DNA of 64,000 nucleotides from Serinibacter arcticus. GTDB taxonomy: Bacteria > Actinomycetota > Actinomycetes > Actinomycetales > Beutenbergiaceae. The stretch spans positions 186,001-250,000 of the forward strand of contig NZ_PYHR01000002.1 in assembly GCF_003121705.1 (NCBI RefSeq), read 5' to 3'. Made by a program: the position numbers and the translations under genes. This document shows positions 29,004 through 38,192 of this stretch, one piece after another. The notes beneath the pieces are model-generated. The model saw only the letters and a program-made list of their open reading frames with translations. It did not search any database and had not been told where the DNA came from. Each line of letters begins with the position of its first letter. The stretch's first letter is position 1.

Positions 29004-32000
29004 TCACCTGTCCAGCTCGTCGAACCGGGAGAGGAAGGCGGCCATGGCGTCGCGGGCGACGGAGGAGAGCGGCTGGTAGATCGCCGTCCCGTCGTTGCCC
29101 TTCCAGCCGGTGGCCACGCCGGTCTCGGCGAGCCAGGTGATCTCGGCGTAGAACTGGTCCTGCGGCGTCACGTCCGTGAAGGGTGAGGTCGCCGGGCTCT
29201 CGTGCGCCGGCTCGTCGGCCAGACGGTAGAGGAACGCCGCCATCGCGTCACGGGCGATCGGCTCGAGCGGGCGGAAGGCGAACGTGCCGTCACCGTTGGC
29301 CCACCCGGTGGAGACGCCGCTCTCGGCCAGCCAGGCGATCTCCGTGTAGAACTGGTCGCCGACGTTCACGTCCGAGAACGGGGACGTCGCCGGAGCCGTG
29401 TAGCCCTCGGGCGCGACCAGGCGGTAGAGGAACGCCGCCATCGCATCGCGTGCGATCGGTGCGAGCGGCCGGAACGTGTACGTCCCGTCGCCCTCGTCCC
29501 AGCCCGTGGAGATTCCGCGCTGCGCCAGCCAGGAGATCTCGGCGAAGAACTGGTTGTCCGGCGCGACGTCGCTGAAGCTGCGCACGTAGGTGAGCGGCGG
29601 CGCGAACGTCGTGTGCTGCTGCGCCTGGGTCTGCTGCTCGAGCGCGTAGCCGAGGCCCAGCACCTGAGCGTCGTCCCAGGCCCGCCCGACGAGCTGCAGC
29701 GACGTCGTGTAGCCGTGCGGGTTGGTGCCGACGGGCACGACGACGGTCGGGAGGCCGACGTTCGACGTCAGGACGCCGCTCGCCCGGTCCGAGGTGAGCT
29801 GGCTCGCCGCGGCGTCGTTGTTGTACATGTCGCTGAGGAAGCCCGGGTAGACGACGGCGTCGACTCCCGCCGCGTCCATCCACGCGCCGATCTCGGTCTT
29901 GTAGGTCTTCCGGTAGGTGTCCCAGGCCGTCACCTGCTCCGGCGTCAGACGCTGGGTGGTGCCCAGGTTGCGGCGGTTGTAGGGAAGCACCTTGTCGGAG
30001 GCGAGGATCGCGTTGCCGTCGACGAACGGGAAGTTGTCGTGCAGCTCGATGTAGCGGGCCCAGCCCTCCATGCCCCGGCTGCCGCCGGGTGCACCCGGGA
30101 CGACCGGCGGCGCGGTCATCTCCACGACCGTGGCGCCGGCCGCGACGAGTTCGTCCAGGCGCTCGCGCGCGGACTCCCCGGTGCCGTCGTCCGCGTAGCT
30201 GGAGGTGAACGAGGTGGGGATGTAGCCGACGACGGCGCCCTCGAGGGCCTCGGCGTCGAGCGAGGTCGTCCAGTCCGCGGGGCGGCGGGCGTCGGCCTCG
30301 ACCGTCAGCGGGTCGCCCGCGTCGGTCCCGGTGGTGGCGTTGAGCAGGTAGGCCAGGTCGGTGACGGTGCGGGCGATCGGCCCGGCGTAGTCCTGGTACC
30401 AGGTCAGGGGGATGACGCCGTGGCCGCTGGCCATGCCGTCGGTGCCGCGGAACGTCGTGAGCGAGGCGCCCGTCGTCGGCGCGTACAGCGAGACGCCCGT
30501 CTGGGTGCCCATCGCGGCCGTCGCGAGGCTCGTGGCGACGGCGACGGCGGAGCCGCCCGACGAGCCGAACGACGTCTTCGACGGGTACAGCGCGTTCCAC
30601 GTCTGCATCCAGCCCGACTCGCTCTGACCGCCCGAGTTGGCGAACTCAGAGAGGTTGGCCTTCCCGATGACCACCGCCCCGGCCTCGCGGAGCTTCGCGA
30701 CCTGGAACGCGTCCTGGGCGGGCTGGAAGCCCTCGAGCGCCCGGGTGCCACCCGTGGTCGGCATGTCGTAGGTGTCGTAGAGGTCCTTCAGCGCGATCGG
30801 GATCCCGAGCAGCTCACCGCTCGTCCCCGCCGCGCGGGCCGCGTCGGCCGCGCGGGCCTGCTCGACCGCGTCGTCAGCGACGTGGAGGTAGGAGTGGAAG
30901 CCCTGCGGGCCGCCGTCGTACACCGCGATGCGGTCGAGGTAGGCCTGCGTGATCTGCTCCGACGTCACGACGCCGGCGGTCATGTCCGCCTGGAGCTGCT
31001 CGATCGTCTTCCCGACGACGTCGTAGTCCACCGACGTGAACGGGGCGGGGGCACCCGGTGCCGCGGGCGGGTTCACGGTCGTCACGGCGTCGCAGGCCGC
31101 GGCGTCGTAGCCCGGCAGCGCGGTGACGTCCCAGTTCTCCAGGGTGCAGACCTGGGCGATGGTGAGGCCCGCGAGGTCCGGAGCGGCGCTGAGGGCCGCC
31201 AGGCTCTGCTCGGCGGCGGGGAGACGCTCGGCGCCCTGCGTGCCGACGTGCACGAAGCGGGCGAGAGAGCTGGAGGTGCCGGGCTCGATCGTGAGCTCGT
31301 TCACGAAGCCGTAGAACGACGCCTCGTGGCCGGTGGTGGACAGCGGCGTCTCGAACGGGTCGCGCTGCTGGTTGCCCGTCCCCGTCAGCGTTCCGGGGGC
31401 GCCGAGCACGACGCCCACCGGGCGCGAGTTGGCCACCGTCGTCGCCATCACGGCCCACGCGTCGGAGGAGTCCACGGTCGTGTCCCCGCTCGACGTCGCG
31501 CGGACGAGGCTCTGGTTGGTCCCGGTGCCGTAGCCGAGCGAGCCGCCGAAGGAGACCTGCACCGTGAGGGGCGCGTCGGTCGTGTTCGTGAACGAGTCGA
31601 CGAACCGGGCGGCGGTGCCGGCGGAGTCCAGGTCGAGGTCGCGCGTCACCAGGACGCCGCCCAGGTCGACCGACTGCGTCGTGTCGAAGGAGAGGTCACC
31701 GGTCTGGGTCAGCCCGAAGCCGCGGGCCAGCTCGCCGTTGAGGCGGGGCTCGTCGGCGGGGTCGAGGCCGTCGACGCGGACGAAGATGCCGCCGAAGCCC
31801 TGGATCGGGGAGCCGCTCGCCAGGCGGATGCTGCCGGTGTCGAGGCCGGGCGGGGCGGCGTCGTGGACCTGCCACTGGATGCCGCGGGCGTCGGTGACGT
31901 AGGTGAGCGCGCTCGCGGGGACGACGGCGCCGGTGAGTGCGACGGCGACGGCGGCAGCCCCGGTCAGGAGGCGCCGTCGGCGGAGCGTGGCGGGAGAGGG

Positions 32001-32018
32001 TGACGAGGAGAGTGGCAT
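29004..32018 (-). CDS. secreted amidase-signature protein with S-layer-like repeats
   Basis: A 1004-residue secreted enzyme. A Tat/Sec-like leader (RRRRLLTGAAAVAVALTG...ASA) is followed by a beta-rich domain (about 40-280). The amidase-signature domain (about 330-800) has catalytic Lys411 in IALKDLYD, GSSGGSA at 485-491, and nucleophile Ser510 in TQTGVSLYAP, where TGVS replaces the usual TGGS. The C-terminus holds three ~53-residue repeats (815-867, 881-933, 947-1000) of the form FSDV...W-LA--G--TGW--GDGT--F-P---I-RDAMAAFLYRL, typical of S-layer-homology-like modules. It would hydrolyse amides at or near the wall. The start is ATG 32018; upstream frame extension was rejected. Confidence 0.88.
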   Translation of the reverse strand: MPLSSSPSPATLRRRRLLTGAAAVAVALTGAVVPASALTYVTDARGIQWQVHDAAPPGLDTGSIRLASGSPIQGFGGIFVRVDGLDPADEPRLNGELARGFGLTQTGDLSFDTTQSVDLGGVLVTRDLDLDSAGTAARFVDSFTNTTDAPLTVQVSFGGSLGYGTGTNQSLVRATSSGDTTVDSSDAWAVMATTVANSRPVGVVLGAPGTLTGTGNQQRDPFETPLSTTGHEASFYGFVNELTIEPGTSSSLARFVHVGTQGAERLPAAEQSLAALSAAPDLAGLTIAQVCTLENWDVTALPGYDAAACDAVTTVNPPAAPGAPAPFTSVDYDVVGKTIEQLQADMTAGVVTSEQITQAYLDRIAVYDGGPQGFHSYLHVADDAVEQARAADAARAAGTSGELLGIPIALKDLYDTYDMPTTGGTRALEGFQPAQDAFQVAKLREAGAVVIGKANLSEFANSGGQSESGWMQTWNALYPSKTSFGSSGGSAVAVATSLATAAMGTQTGVSLYAPTTGASLTTFRGTDGMASGHGVIPLTWYQDYAGPIARTVTDLAYLLNATTGTDAGDPLTVEADARRPADWTTSLDAEALEGAVVGYIPTSFTSSYADDGTGESARERLDELVAAGATVVEMTAPPVVPGAPGGSRGMEGWARYIELHDNFPFVDGNAILASDKVLPYNRRNLGTTQRLTPEQVTAWDTYRKTYKTEIGAWMDAAGVDAVVYPGFLSDMYNNDAAASQLTSDRASGVLTSNVGLPTVVVPVGTNPHGYTTSLQLVGRAWDDAQVLGLGYALEQQTQAQQHTTFAPPLTYVRSFSDVAPDNQFFAEISWLAQRGISTGWDEGDGTYTFRPLAPIARDAMAAFLYRLVAPEGYTAPATSPFSDVNVGDQFYTEIAWLAESGVSTGWANGDGTFAFRPLEPIARDAMAAFLYRLADEPAHESPATSPFTDVTPQDQFYAEITWLAETGVATGWKGNDGTAIYQPLSSVARDAMAAFLSRFDELDR

Positions 32019-32126
32019 GACCAGCTTTCGTGCTCGGTGCGGTGCCCCCCGCCCGTCCATACGACAGGTCGCGCGTGTCGCGGGCGTTACGCCCGAGGCC
32101 CACCTCTGTTTCGACGTCCCGCGCGC

Positions 32127-32132
32127 TAGGTT
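32127..32132 (+). promoter_or_regulatory. leaderless -10 box (TAGGTT)
   Basis: TAGGTT ends 6 nt before the ATG at 32139. Confidence 0.55.
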
Positions 32133-32138
32133 CGGAGC

Positions 32139-32642
32139 ATGGCTCTGTTCCGTCGTCCCGCCCGCCTGCCCGCCGAAATCGCCGCCCGGATCCCGGGGGC
32201 GACGCCGATCGCGGTCGCCGAGGTCGTCGGGGGAGGCTGGCTCGTCCTGACCGCCCGCGAGTGGATCGACGTCCCTGCCGGCGCCGACGCCGCTGTGGCA
32301 CGCCACGGGTGGCACGAGGTCGACAACGCCCAGTGGCTGACGGACACGAACGCGCTCCAGGTGCGGTGGATCGACGGCGTCTCGCGGGAGGTCCGGCTCG
32401 TGGGGGAGGACCCGCGCGTGCCGCAGGTGGTTCGCGAGCGTGTGGAGGCCTCGATCGTCCACGTGGTCTCCGGTGACCTTCCCGGCGGCGTCCAGGTGCG
32501 AGCCGTCGTCCGGCGCGACGGCGACGGTGCGCTCTCCAGCCAGGTCAGCGTGGTCGGCACGGCGGCCACGAGCCCTGCGATGGCGCGGCTCGCGACCGAG
32601 CTGGAGGCCCGCGCGAGGGCCGACGTCGGGCTCCCCGAGTAG
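32139..32642 (+). CDS. conserved actinobacterial hypothetical protein
   Basis: A 167-residue soluble protein with no recognised domain name. It starts MALFRRPARLPAEIAARIPGATPIAVAEV and alternates short beta strands (GWLVLTAREWIDV, WHEVDNAQWL, ALQVRWIDG) before a helical end (MARLATELEARARADVGLPE). The N-terminal part looks like a PH-type barrel, as in many small actinobacterial proteins that sit next to a tRNA gene. It is divergent from the amidase gene, followed 49 nt later by tRNA-Asn, and preceded by a TAGGTT leaderless box. Function unknown. Confidence 0.7.
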   Translation: MALFRRPARLPAEIAARIPGATPIAVAEVVGGGWLVLTAREWIDVPAGADAAVARHGWHEVDNAQWLTDTNALQVRWIDGVSREVRLVGEDPRVPQVVRERVEASIVHVVSGDLPGGVQVRAVVRRDGDGALSSQVSVVGTAATSPAMARLATELEARARADVGLPE

Positions 32643-32691
32643 CGGTGTGGTCGAAGCAGCTCGTCGGCGCTGGTAATGTTTCTTACCGCGA

Positions 32692-32767
<76 letters not shown>

Positions 32768-32908
32768 CCTCGACCCCCGTCGGCCAGCAGGCCGGCGGGG
32801 GTCGTCGCATCTCCGACGCCACGGCGTCCGGCCCGCGACGAATCCCGCCGCCGGGCGCGGCCATCTGCGAGAATGTTGGCCGACGCGTCCGTACCGAAGG
32901 GGACACCT

Positions 32909-34270
32909 GTGGCCTACCAGTTCAACCCGCCGCCCGGCTGGCCGACCCCGCCCCAGGGATGGTCCCCGCCCGAGGGGTGGGAGCCCGACCCGTCGTGGCC
33001 CTCGCCGCCCGAGGGCTGGGCGTTCTGGGTCGAGGAGTCCGCCGCCGCGCCGACGCCGCCGCCCGCGAGCGAGCCGCAGCCGTTCAGCCAGCAGCTCCCG
33101 CCGGCGTCGTTCCCCGGGTCCACGCCGTCCTCGGCGCAGCAGCCGGCGAGCCCGCCGCCGCCCGCGTCGTTCCCCGGTTCCTCCGCCACGCCGTCGCAGC
33201 AGCAGTCGTCCGCGCAGCAGCCGACGCAGCAGTTCCCGTCGCAGCAGCCGCCGACCCAGCAGCTGCCGTCGTCCTCGACGCCGGCGCCTCCCGCGCCCTA
33301 CCAGGGCGCCCCCACGCAGCAGCTCCCGAGCCAGGGCTTCGGCAGCCAGGGCTTCGGCCTCCCGGGCGCCGGCCACGGCGGCGACCCCTCCTACTCCGCC
33401 GCTCCGGCCCCGTACTCGGGCGAGCCGACGGCGCAGCTCCCGTACGCGACGGACCCCTCGGCCTTCGGCGGGTCGCCCCCGAGCTACGCGACGGGTGGCT
33501 TCGGCGGTCAGCCGGGCGGGCCGGGTGGCCCCGGCGGTCCTGGTGGGCCGGGCGACCCCGGGAGCAAGAAGCAGAACGTCGGACTCCTGATCGGCATCAT
33601 CGTGGGCGCGGTGGTGATCCTCGGTCTGGGCGCCTTCTTCCTGTTCCGGGCCCTGACGAGCAACGAGGCGGACCCGACGCCCTCGCCGAGCACGTCCGCG
33701 ACGGCCGACCCCACCACGGACCCGACCACCACGGACCCCACCGAGGACCCGACGACGGACACCCCGACGGAGGACCCCACCACCGACGAGCCCACCGAGG
33801 ACCCGACGACGGACGACCCCGCGCCGCCGGCCGGGGGCAGCGCGCCCGCCGGCACGGTGGAGGTGGCGCTGGGCGCCCCGTACGACGTCACGGACTTCGA
33901 CGGCGCCGTCGAGGGCACGATCACCCTCACGGAGATGGCCTGGGACCCGGAGTGCACCTCGTCCTTCGGGGCCGACGCGGAGGGCCGCCTCCTGGCGCTG
34001 CGCTTCGACGTGACCGTCCCCAACCCGACCCCGTCGGGTGACGCCTTCACGCTGAACACCTTCTACTTCGACGCGTTCAGCGACTCCGCCAACACCGGGA
34101 CCTCCTGGAGCTTCTGCGACGTCGCCGACGCGCTGCCCTCGGACGTCCAGCCCGGCGCCTCGGCCTCCGGCTGGGTCGTCGTGGACGTGATGGAAGGATC
34201 GACCTGGATCACCTACGAGCCCCTGTTCGGGCTCGGCGGTGACAGCGCCGCCTGGCGCCTCCCGAGCTGA
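32909..34270 (+). CDS. low-complexity single-span membrane protein with DUF4352-like domain
   Basis: A 453-residue protein from GTG 32909 (GAAGGGG upstream). Residues 1-35 carry repeated Pro-Pro-x-Gly-Trp units (PPPGWPTPPQGW, SPPEGW). Residues ~50-215 are Pro/Gln/Ser-rich with many QQ pairs, and a Gly/Pro run (GGPGGPGGPGGPGDPG) follows. One membrane span (VGLLIGIIVGAVVILGLGAFFLF, ~residues 225-247) is followed by a Thr/Asp/Pro/Glu repeat stalk (TDPTEDPTTDEPTEDP) and an extracellular beta-sandwich-like domain (EVALGAPYDV...), similar in shape to DUF4352. Two Cys (ECTSS, FCDV) may form a disulfide. It is probably a surface-anchored protein with a cytoplasmic Pro-rich scaffold region; role unknown. 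Confidence 0.78.
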   Translation: MAYQFNPPPGWPTPPQGWSPPEGWEPDPSWPSPPEGWAFWVEESAAAPTPPPASEPQPFSQQLPPASFPGSTPSSAQQPASPPPPASFPGSSATPSQQQSSAQQPTQQFPSQQPPTQQLPSSSTPAPPAPYQGAPTQQLPSQGFGSQGFGLPGAGHGGDPSYSAAPAPYSGEPTAQLPYATDPSAFGGSPPSYATGGFGGQPGGPGGPGGPGGPGDPGSKKQNVGLLIGIIVGAVVILGLGAFFLFRALTSNEADPTPSPSTSATADPTTDPTTTDPTEDPTTDTPTEDPTTDEPTEDPTTDDPAPPAGGSAPAGTVEVALGAPYDVTDFDGAVEGTITLTEMAWDPECTSSFGADAEGRLLALRFDVTVPNPTPSGDAFTLNTFYFDAFSDSANTGTSWSFCDVADALPSDVQPGASASGWVVVDVMEGSTWITYEPLFGLGGDSAAWRLPS

Positions 34271-34285
34271 GGTCGGTCCCGCTCC

Positions 34286-34768
34286 ATGGCTTTTCGTGAC
34301 ATCCGTGTGATCGGCGACCCGGTGCTCCGCACCCCGTGCGCCCCCGTCACCGTCGTCGACGACCGCGTCCGCGCCCTCGTCGATGACCTCCTGGAGACCG
34401 TCGACCACGACGGGCGCGCCGGCCTCGCCGCCAACCAGATCGGCGTCGGACTGCGCGCCTTCTCGTGGAACATCGACGGCGACGTCGGCTACGTCCTCAA
34501 CCCCACGATCGTGGAGCTCTCGGAGGAGGTGCAGGACGGCGACGAGGGCTGCCTCTCCGTCCCGAGCCTGTGGTTCCCGACGGCGCGCGCCTGGTACGCG
34601 CGGGTCGTGGGCACCGATCTCGACGGCGGCGAGGTCGTCGTCGAGGGTGAGGAGCTCATGGCCCGCTGCCTGCAGCACGAGGTCGACCACCTCGACGGGA
34701 TGCTCTACATCGACCGCCTCGAGCGGTCGGTCCGCAAGAAGGCGATGCGCGCGCTCCGCGACCTCTGA
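34286..34768 (+). CDS. def: peptide deformylase
   Basis: Removes the formyl group from nascent proteins; 160 residues. All three family motifs are present: [18 protein letters not shown] (metal Cys) and [11 protein letters not shown] (two metal His plus catalytic Glu). The start ATG 34286 lies 15 nt after the preceding stop. The C-terminus ([17 protein letters not shown]) is short, as in type 1 deformylases of Actinobacteria. Confidence 0.95.
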   Translation: MAFRDIRVIGDPVLRTPCAPVTVVDDRVRALVDDLLETVDHDGRAGLAANQIGVGLRAFSWNIDGDVGYVLNPTIVELSEEVQDGDEGCLSVPSLWFPTARAWYARVVGTDLDGGEVVVEGEELMARCLQHEVDHLDGMLYIDRLERSVRKKAMRALRDL

Positions 34769-34917
34769 CCGGCACCCTCGCGCACTCCCGGAAGCCCCGG
34801 GGGTGCGCGAAGTGCTGTTCATCGGGCATAGTGGTGCCACTCCGTTGCCGCATGGCACCGACGGTCAGGTTCGAGCGCGTTGGGGAAGACGTCACTCGAA
34901 ACGACTGGAGGGTCGAC

Positions 34918-35415
34918 ATGCCGGGTCCTACCCGCGGTGTTATTTTCGTGCACTCTGCGCCCCGGGCTCTCTGCCCGCACGTCGAGTGGGCGGCAGCATC
35001 CGTACTCACGGGCCGTCCGGTCATCGACTGGACGGCGCAGCCCGCCGCGCCCGGGATGCTGCGCACCGAGATCTCCTGGACCGGCCCCGTCGGTACCGGC
35101 GCCCGCCTCACCTCCGCCCTGCGCGGCTGGGACCACCTGCGCTACGAGGTGACGGAGGAGGCCACGACCACGACGGACGGCTCGCGCTGGTCGCACACGC
35201 CTGACCTCGGCATCTTCCACGCCCAGACCGACCGCGTCGGCAACGTCGTCGTGCCCGAGGACCGCATCCGTGCGGCGCTGGTGCACGCCGGTGACCCCGT
35301 GCGCCTCGCGCAGGCGCTCGACCTGGCCCTCGGCCAGGCGTGGGACGACGAGCTGGAGCCCTTCCGCTACGCCGGCGCCGGCGCTCCCGTGCGCTGGCTA
35401 CACCGCGTCGGCTGA
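34918..35415 (+). CDS. DUF3145 family protein
   Basis: A 165-residue actinobacterial protein of unknown function. It begins MPGPTRGVIFVHSAPRALCPHVEWA and ends ELEPFRYAGAGAPVRWLHRVG, both hallmarks of DUF3145, which is regularly found beside the fab operon. ATG 34918 has GGAGG (34907-34911) at ideal spacing; the 29-residue upstream extension lacks one. It converges on fabF across a strong hairpin. Context hints at lipid or envelope metabolism, but no activity is established. Confidence 0.9.
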   Translation: MPGPTRGVIFVHSAPRALCPHVEWAAASVLTGRPVIDWTAQPAAPGMLRTEISWTGPVGTGARLTSALRGWDHLRYEVTEEATTTTDGSRWSHTPDLGIFHAQTDRVGNVVVPEDRIRAALVHAGDPVRLAQALDLALGQAWDDELEPFRYAGAGAPVRWLHRVG

Positions 35416-35457
35416 CGCCCGGACCTCCGGGGCGGGATCGCAGCCCGCCCCGGGACC

Positions 35458-35505
35458 ACGACGACGGCCCCCGTCACCTTCGCAGGTGACGGGGGCCGTC
35501 GTCGT
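35458..35505. terminator. bidirectional intrinsic terminator
   Basis: A perfect 22-bp stem, 35458-35479 with 35484-35505, loop TCGC, between the convergent DUF3145 gene and fabF. Confidence 0.88.
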
Positions 35506-35518
35506 CGGGGCTGGTGCC

Positions 35519-36742
35519 TCAGGCCGAGGCGACGATGAGGCTCACGTTGTGCCCGCCGAACCCGAACGAGTTGTTCAGCGCGGCGATCTGACCCGACCGC
35601 AGCTCGCGCGGCGACGTCGCGACGTCCACCGGCAGGCGCGGGTCAGGGTCGTGCAGGTTGATGGTCGGGGGAGCGACGTGGTTGGCCACGGCGAGCACGG
35701 TGAAGACCGTCTCGAGCGCGCCGGCGCCGCCCAGCAGGTGGCCCGTCATGGACTTGGTCGCCGAGACGACGACGTCACCCATCACGCTCGCGATGGCCTC
35801 GGCCTCGCCGATGTCGCCGGCGGGCGTGGAGGTGGCGTGGGCGTTGGCGTGCACGACGTCCTCGGCCGTGAGGCCGGCGTCGACCAGGGCCGAGCGCATC
35901 GCGCGGGCCTGCCCGGCGGCGTCGGGAGCGGCGATGTCGCCGGCGTCCGAGCTCATGCCGGCACCCGCGAGGCGGGCGTAGACCTTGGCGCCGCGGGCGC
36001 GGGCGTGCTCCTCGCTCTCGAGCACGACGACCCCGGCACCCTCGCCCAGCACGAAGCCGTCGCGGGTGGAGTCGTAGGGCCGCGAGGCGGTCTCGGGGGA
36101 GTCGTTGCGGGTGGAGAGCGCCTGCATCCGGGCGAAGGCGGCGATCGGGAGCCCGTGCACGCACGCCTCCGTGCCGCCGGCCACGACGACGTCGGCGCGA
36201 CCCGAGCGGATCATGTCCAGCCCGTAGGCGATGGCCTCGGCGCCGGAGGCGCACGCGGAGACGGTCGCGTGCGTCCCGGCCTTGGCGCCCAGCTCGATCG
36301 AGACGTAGGCGGCGGAGGAGTTCGGCATCAGCATCGGGACCGTCATCGGCAGGACGCGGCGCGGGCCGCGCTCCTTGAGCGTGTCCCAGCCGTTCATGAG
36401 GGTCCAGAGACCACCGAGACCGGTGCCGACCACGACGCCGAGACGCTCGCCGTCGACCTCGGGGGCGCCGGCGTCGGCCCACGCCTCGCGGGCGGCGACC
36501 ATGGCGACCTGCGCGGAGCGGTCCATGCGGCGGGTCTCGGGGACGGTGAGGACCTCGGAGGGCTCGACGGCGAGCTCGGCGGCGAAGGTGACCGGGAGGT
36601 CGAGCGCCGTGACCCAGTCGTGGGTCATCGTCGCGACGCCGGACGTGCCAGCCAGGGCGGCGGCCCAGGAGTCGGCGGCGGTGCCGCCGATCGGAGACGT
36701 CGCACCGAGTCCGGTGACGACGACGGTGCGAGCGGCTGACAT
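35519..36742 (-). CDS. fabF: 3-oxoacyl-ACP synthase II
   Basis: Elongating beta-ketoacyl-ACP synthase of type II fatty acid synthesis, 407 residues. The Cys-His-His triad is visible: SACASGAEAI (nucleophile Cys), NAHATSTPAGD (first His) and SMTGHLLGGAGALE (second His). The end LNNSFGFGGHN is the KASII signature. ATG 36742 follows GGAG. It is last in the fabD-fabH-acpP-fabF operon, 89 nt after acpP with a hairpin in between. Confidence 0.96.
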   Translation of the reverse strand: MSAARTVVVTGLGATSPIGGTAADSWAAALAGTSGVATMTHDWVTALDLPVTFAAELAVEPSEVLTVPETRRMDRSAQVAMVAAREAWADAGAPEVDGERLGVVVGTGLGGLWTLMNGWDTLKERGPRRVLPMTVPMLMPNSSAAYVSIELGAKAGTHATVSACASGAEAIAYGLDMIRSGRADVVVAGGTEACVHGLPIAAFARMQALSTRNDSPETASRPYDSTRDGFVLGEGAGVVVLESEEHARARGAKVYARLAGAGMSSDAGDIAAPDAAGQARAMRSALVDAGLTAEDVVHANAHATSTPAGDIGEAEAIASVMGDVVVSATKSMTGHLLGGAGALETVFTVLAVANHVAPPTINLHDPDPRLPVDVATSPRELRSGQIAALNNSFGFGGHNVSLIVASA

Positions 36743-36778
36743 CAGTCGGTCTCCTCGAGGTGGTGGGGTGGGGGATGG

Positions 36779-36807
36779 GCGACGGCCGCGCCGAGCGCGG
36801 CCGTCGC
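36779..36807 (-). terminator. acpP-fabF intergenic hairpin
   Basis: A perfect 12-bp stem (36779-36790 with 36796-36807) and CCGAG loop. It lies between acpP and fabF and could attenuate or protect the acpP message, giving more carrier protein than synthase. No T-run follows. Confidence 0.65.
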
Positions 36808-36831
36808 ACCGTCAGTGCGTGGGGCGCTGGA

Positions 36832-37080
36832 TCAGGCCTGCGCGCCGGTGATGAAGCGGACGGCGTCGCCCACGGTCACGAGGTTCTTGACCTCGTCGTC
36901 GGGGATGGTGACGCCGAACTTGTCCTCGGCCTGCGTGACGATCGTCATCATCGACAGCGAGTCGATGTCGAGGTCGTCGGTGAAGGACTTCTCCAGCTCG
37001 ACCGAGTCGGTCGGCAGGCCGGTCTCCTCGTTGACGATCTCGGCGAGGCCCGTGAGGATCTCCTGCTCGGTGTAAGCCAT
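36832..37080 (-). CDS. acpP: acyl carrier protein
   Basis: Carrier of growing acyl chains; 82 residues, acidic. The phosphopantetheine attachment site is the Ser in DLDIDSLSMM. The MAYTEQEILTGLAEIVNEETG start and EDKFGVTIPDDEVKNLVTVGDAVRFI helix are typical. ATG 37080 has AGGAGAAG upstream. Third gene of the fab operon. Confidence 0.97.
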   Translation of the reverse strand: MAYTEQEILTGLAEIVNEETGLPTDSVELEKSFTDDLDIDSLSMMTIVTQAEDKFGVTIPDDEVKNLVTVGDAVRFITGAQA

Positions 37081-37160
37081 GGTGCTTCTCCTAGGTGAAG
37101 GTGTGTGGTGCGGGTCAAGTGTTCCAGCCCGGGCGCGCGTGGCGAACCCGGCGCGCGGGA

Positions 37161-38192
37161 TCAGGGCAGGACGACGACCTGGGCCGCGTAGGCGAGACCG
37201 GCGCCGAAGCCGATCTGGAGCGCGATCTGCCCGGAGCGGGCCTGGCCCTCGCGCAGGAGTCGCTCGGTCGCGAGCGGGATCGACGCGGCCGAGGTGTTGC
37301 CGGTGTCGGCGATGTCGCGGCCGACCACGACGTCCTCGCGCAGGCCGAGCATCTTTACGAGCTGGTCGATGATGCGCATGTTGGCCTGGTGGGGGATGAA
37401 CACGTCGATGTCGTCGAGCTCGAGGCCCGCGGCGGCGACGGCCTGGCGCGCGATCTCCGGGATCGAGGAGATGACCCACTTGAAGACGCTCGGGCCCTCC
37501 TGGCGCAACGTCGGCCACGCGGCGGCGTCGACCGTGGCCGGGACGCCCTCGCCCTGGTCCTGGCGCAGCTCGAGCCACGGCGTCGTCTGCGTGATGTGAC
37601 CGGCGAGCGACCCGTCCGAGCCCCACACGGTCGGGGCGATGCCCGGCGTGTCCGAGGGGCCGACGACGGCGGCGCCCGCGCCGTCGCCCAGCAGGAAGGA
37701 GATGCTGCGGTCCGTCGGGTCGATGAAGTCGCTCATGCGCTCCACCCCGACGACCAGCACGTTGCGGGCCTGGCCCGAGCGGACCAGCGCGTCGGCCTGG
37801 CCGATGCCGTAGCAGTAGCCGGCGCACGCCGCGGAGACGTCGTAGGCGGCGGCCGGCGTGGCGCCGATGGCGTCCGCGAGACGGGCGGCCAGCGACGGCG
37901 TCTGCTCGAAGTAGGTGACGGTCGACAGCAGCACGACGTCGATCTGGTCCGGCGTGACGCCGGAGGCCTCGAGCGACTCGTTGGCGGCGATCACGGCCAT
38001 GTCGAGGATCGAGGTCTCGGGGTTGGCGCGTCGGCGCGTGACGATCCCCGTCCGCTGCCGGATCCACTCGTCGGAGGAGTCGATCGGGCCGATGATGGCC
38101 GCGTTGTCGACGACCTGTTCGCCGCGGAAGCCTCCGACGCCCAGGATGCGGGTGCCGGCGACGGGCTGGATCTGCTTGAGCTGGACGGTCAT
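37161..38192 (-). CDS. fabH: 3-oxoacyl-ACP synthase III
   Basis: Initiates fatty acid synthesis by condensing an acyl-CoA with malonyl-ACP; 343 residues. The triad is Cys in DVSAACAGYCYG, His in VFIPHQANMRI and Asn in DTGNTSAASIPLA. The family's SSDEWIRQRTGI block is also present. ATG 38192 overlaps the fabD stop (ATGA), so fabD and fabH are coupled. Substrate choice (acetyl versus branched starter) cannot be read from these motifs. Confidence 0.95.
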   Translation of the reverse strand: MTVQLKQIQPVAGTRILGVGGFRGEQVVDNAAIIGPIDSSDEWIRQRTGIVTRRRANPETSILDMAVIAANESLEASGVTPDQIDVVLLSTVTYFEQTPSLAARLADAIGATPAAAYDVSAACAGYCYGIGQADALVRSGQARNVLVVGVERMSDFIDPTDRSISFLLGDGAGAAVVGPSDTPGIAPTVWGSDGSLAGHITQTTPWLELRQDQGEGVPATVDAAAWPTLRQEGPSVFKWVISSIPEIARQAVAAAGLELDDIDVFIPHQANMRIIDQLVKMLGLREDVVVGRDIADTGNTSAASIPLATERLLREGQARSGQIALQIGFGAGLAYAAQVVVLP

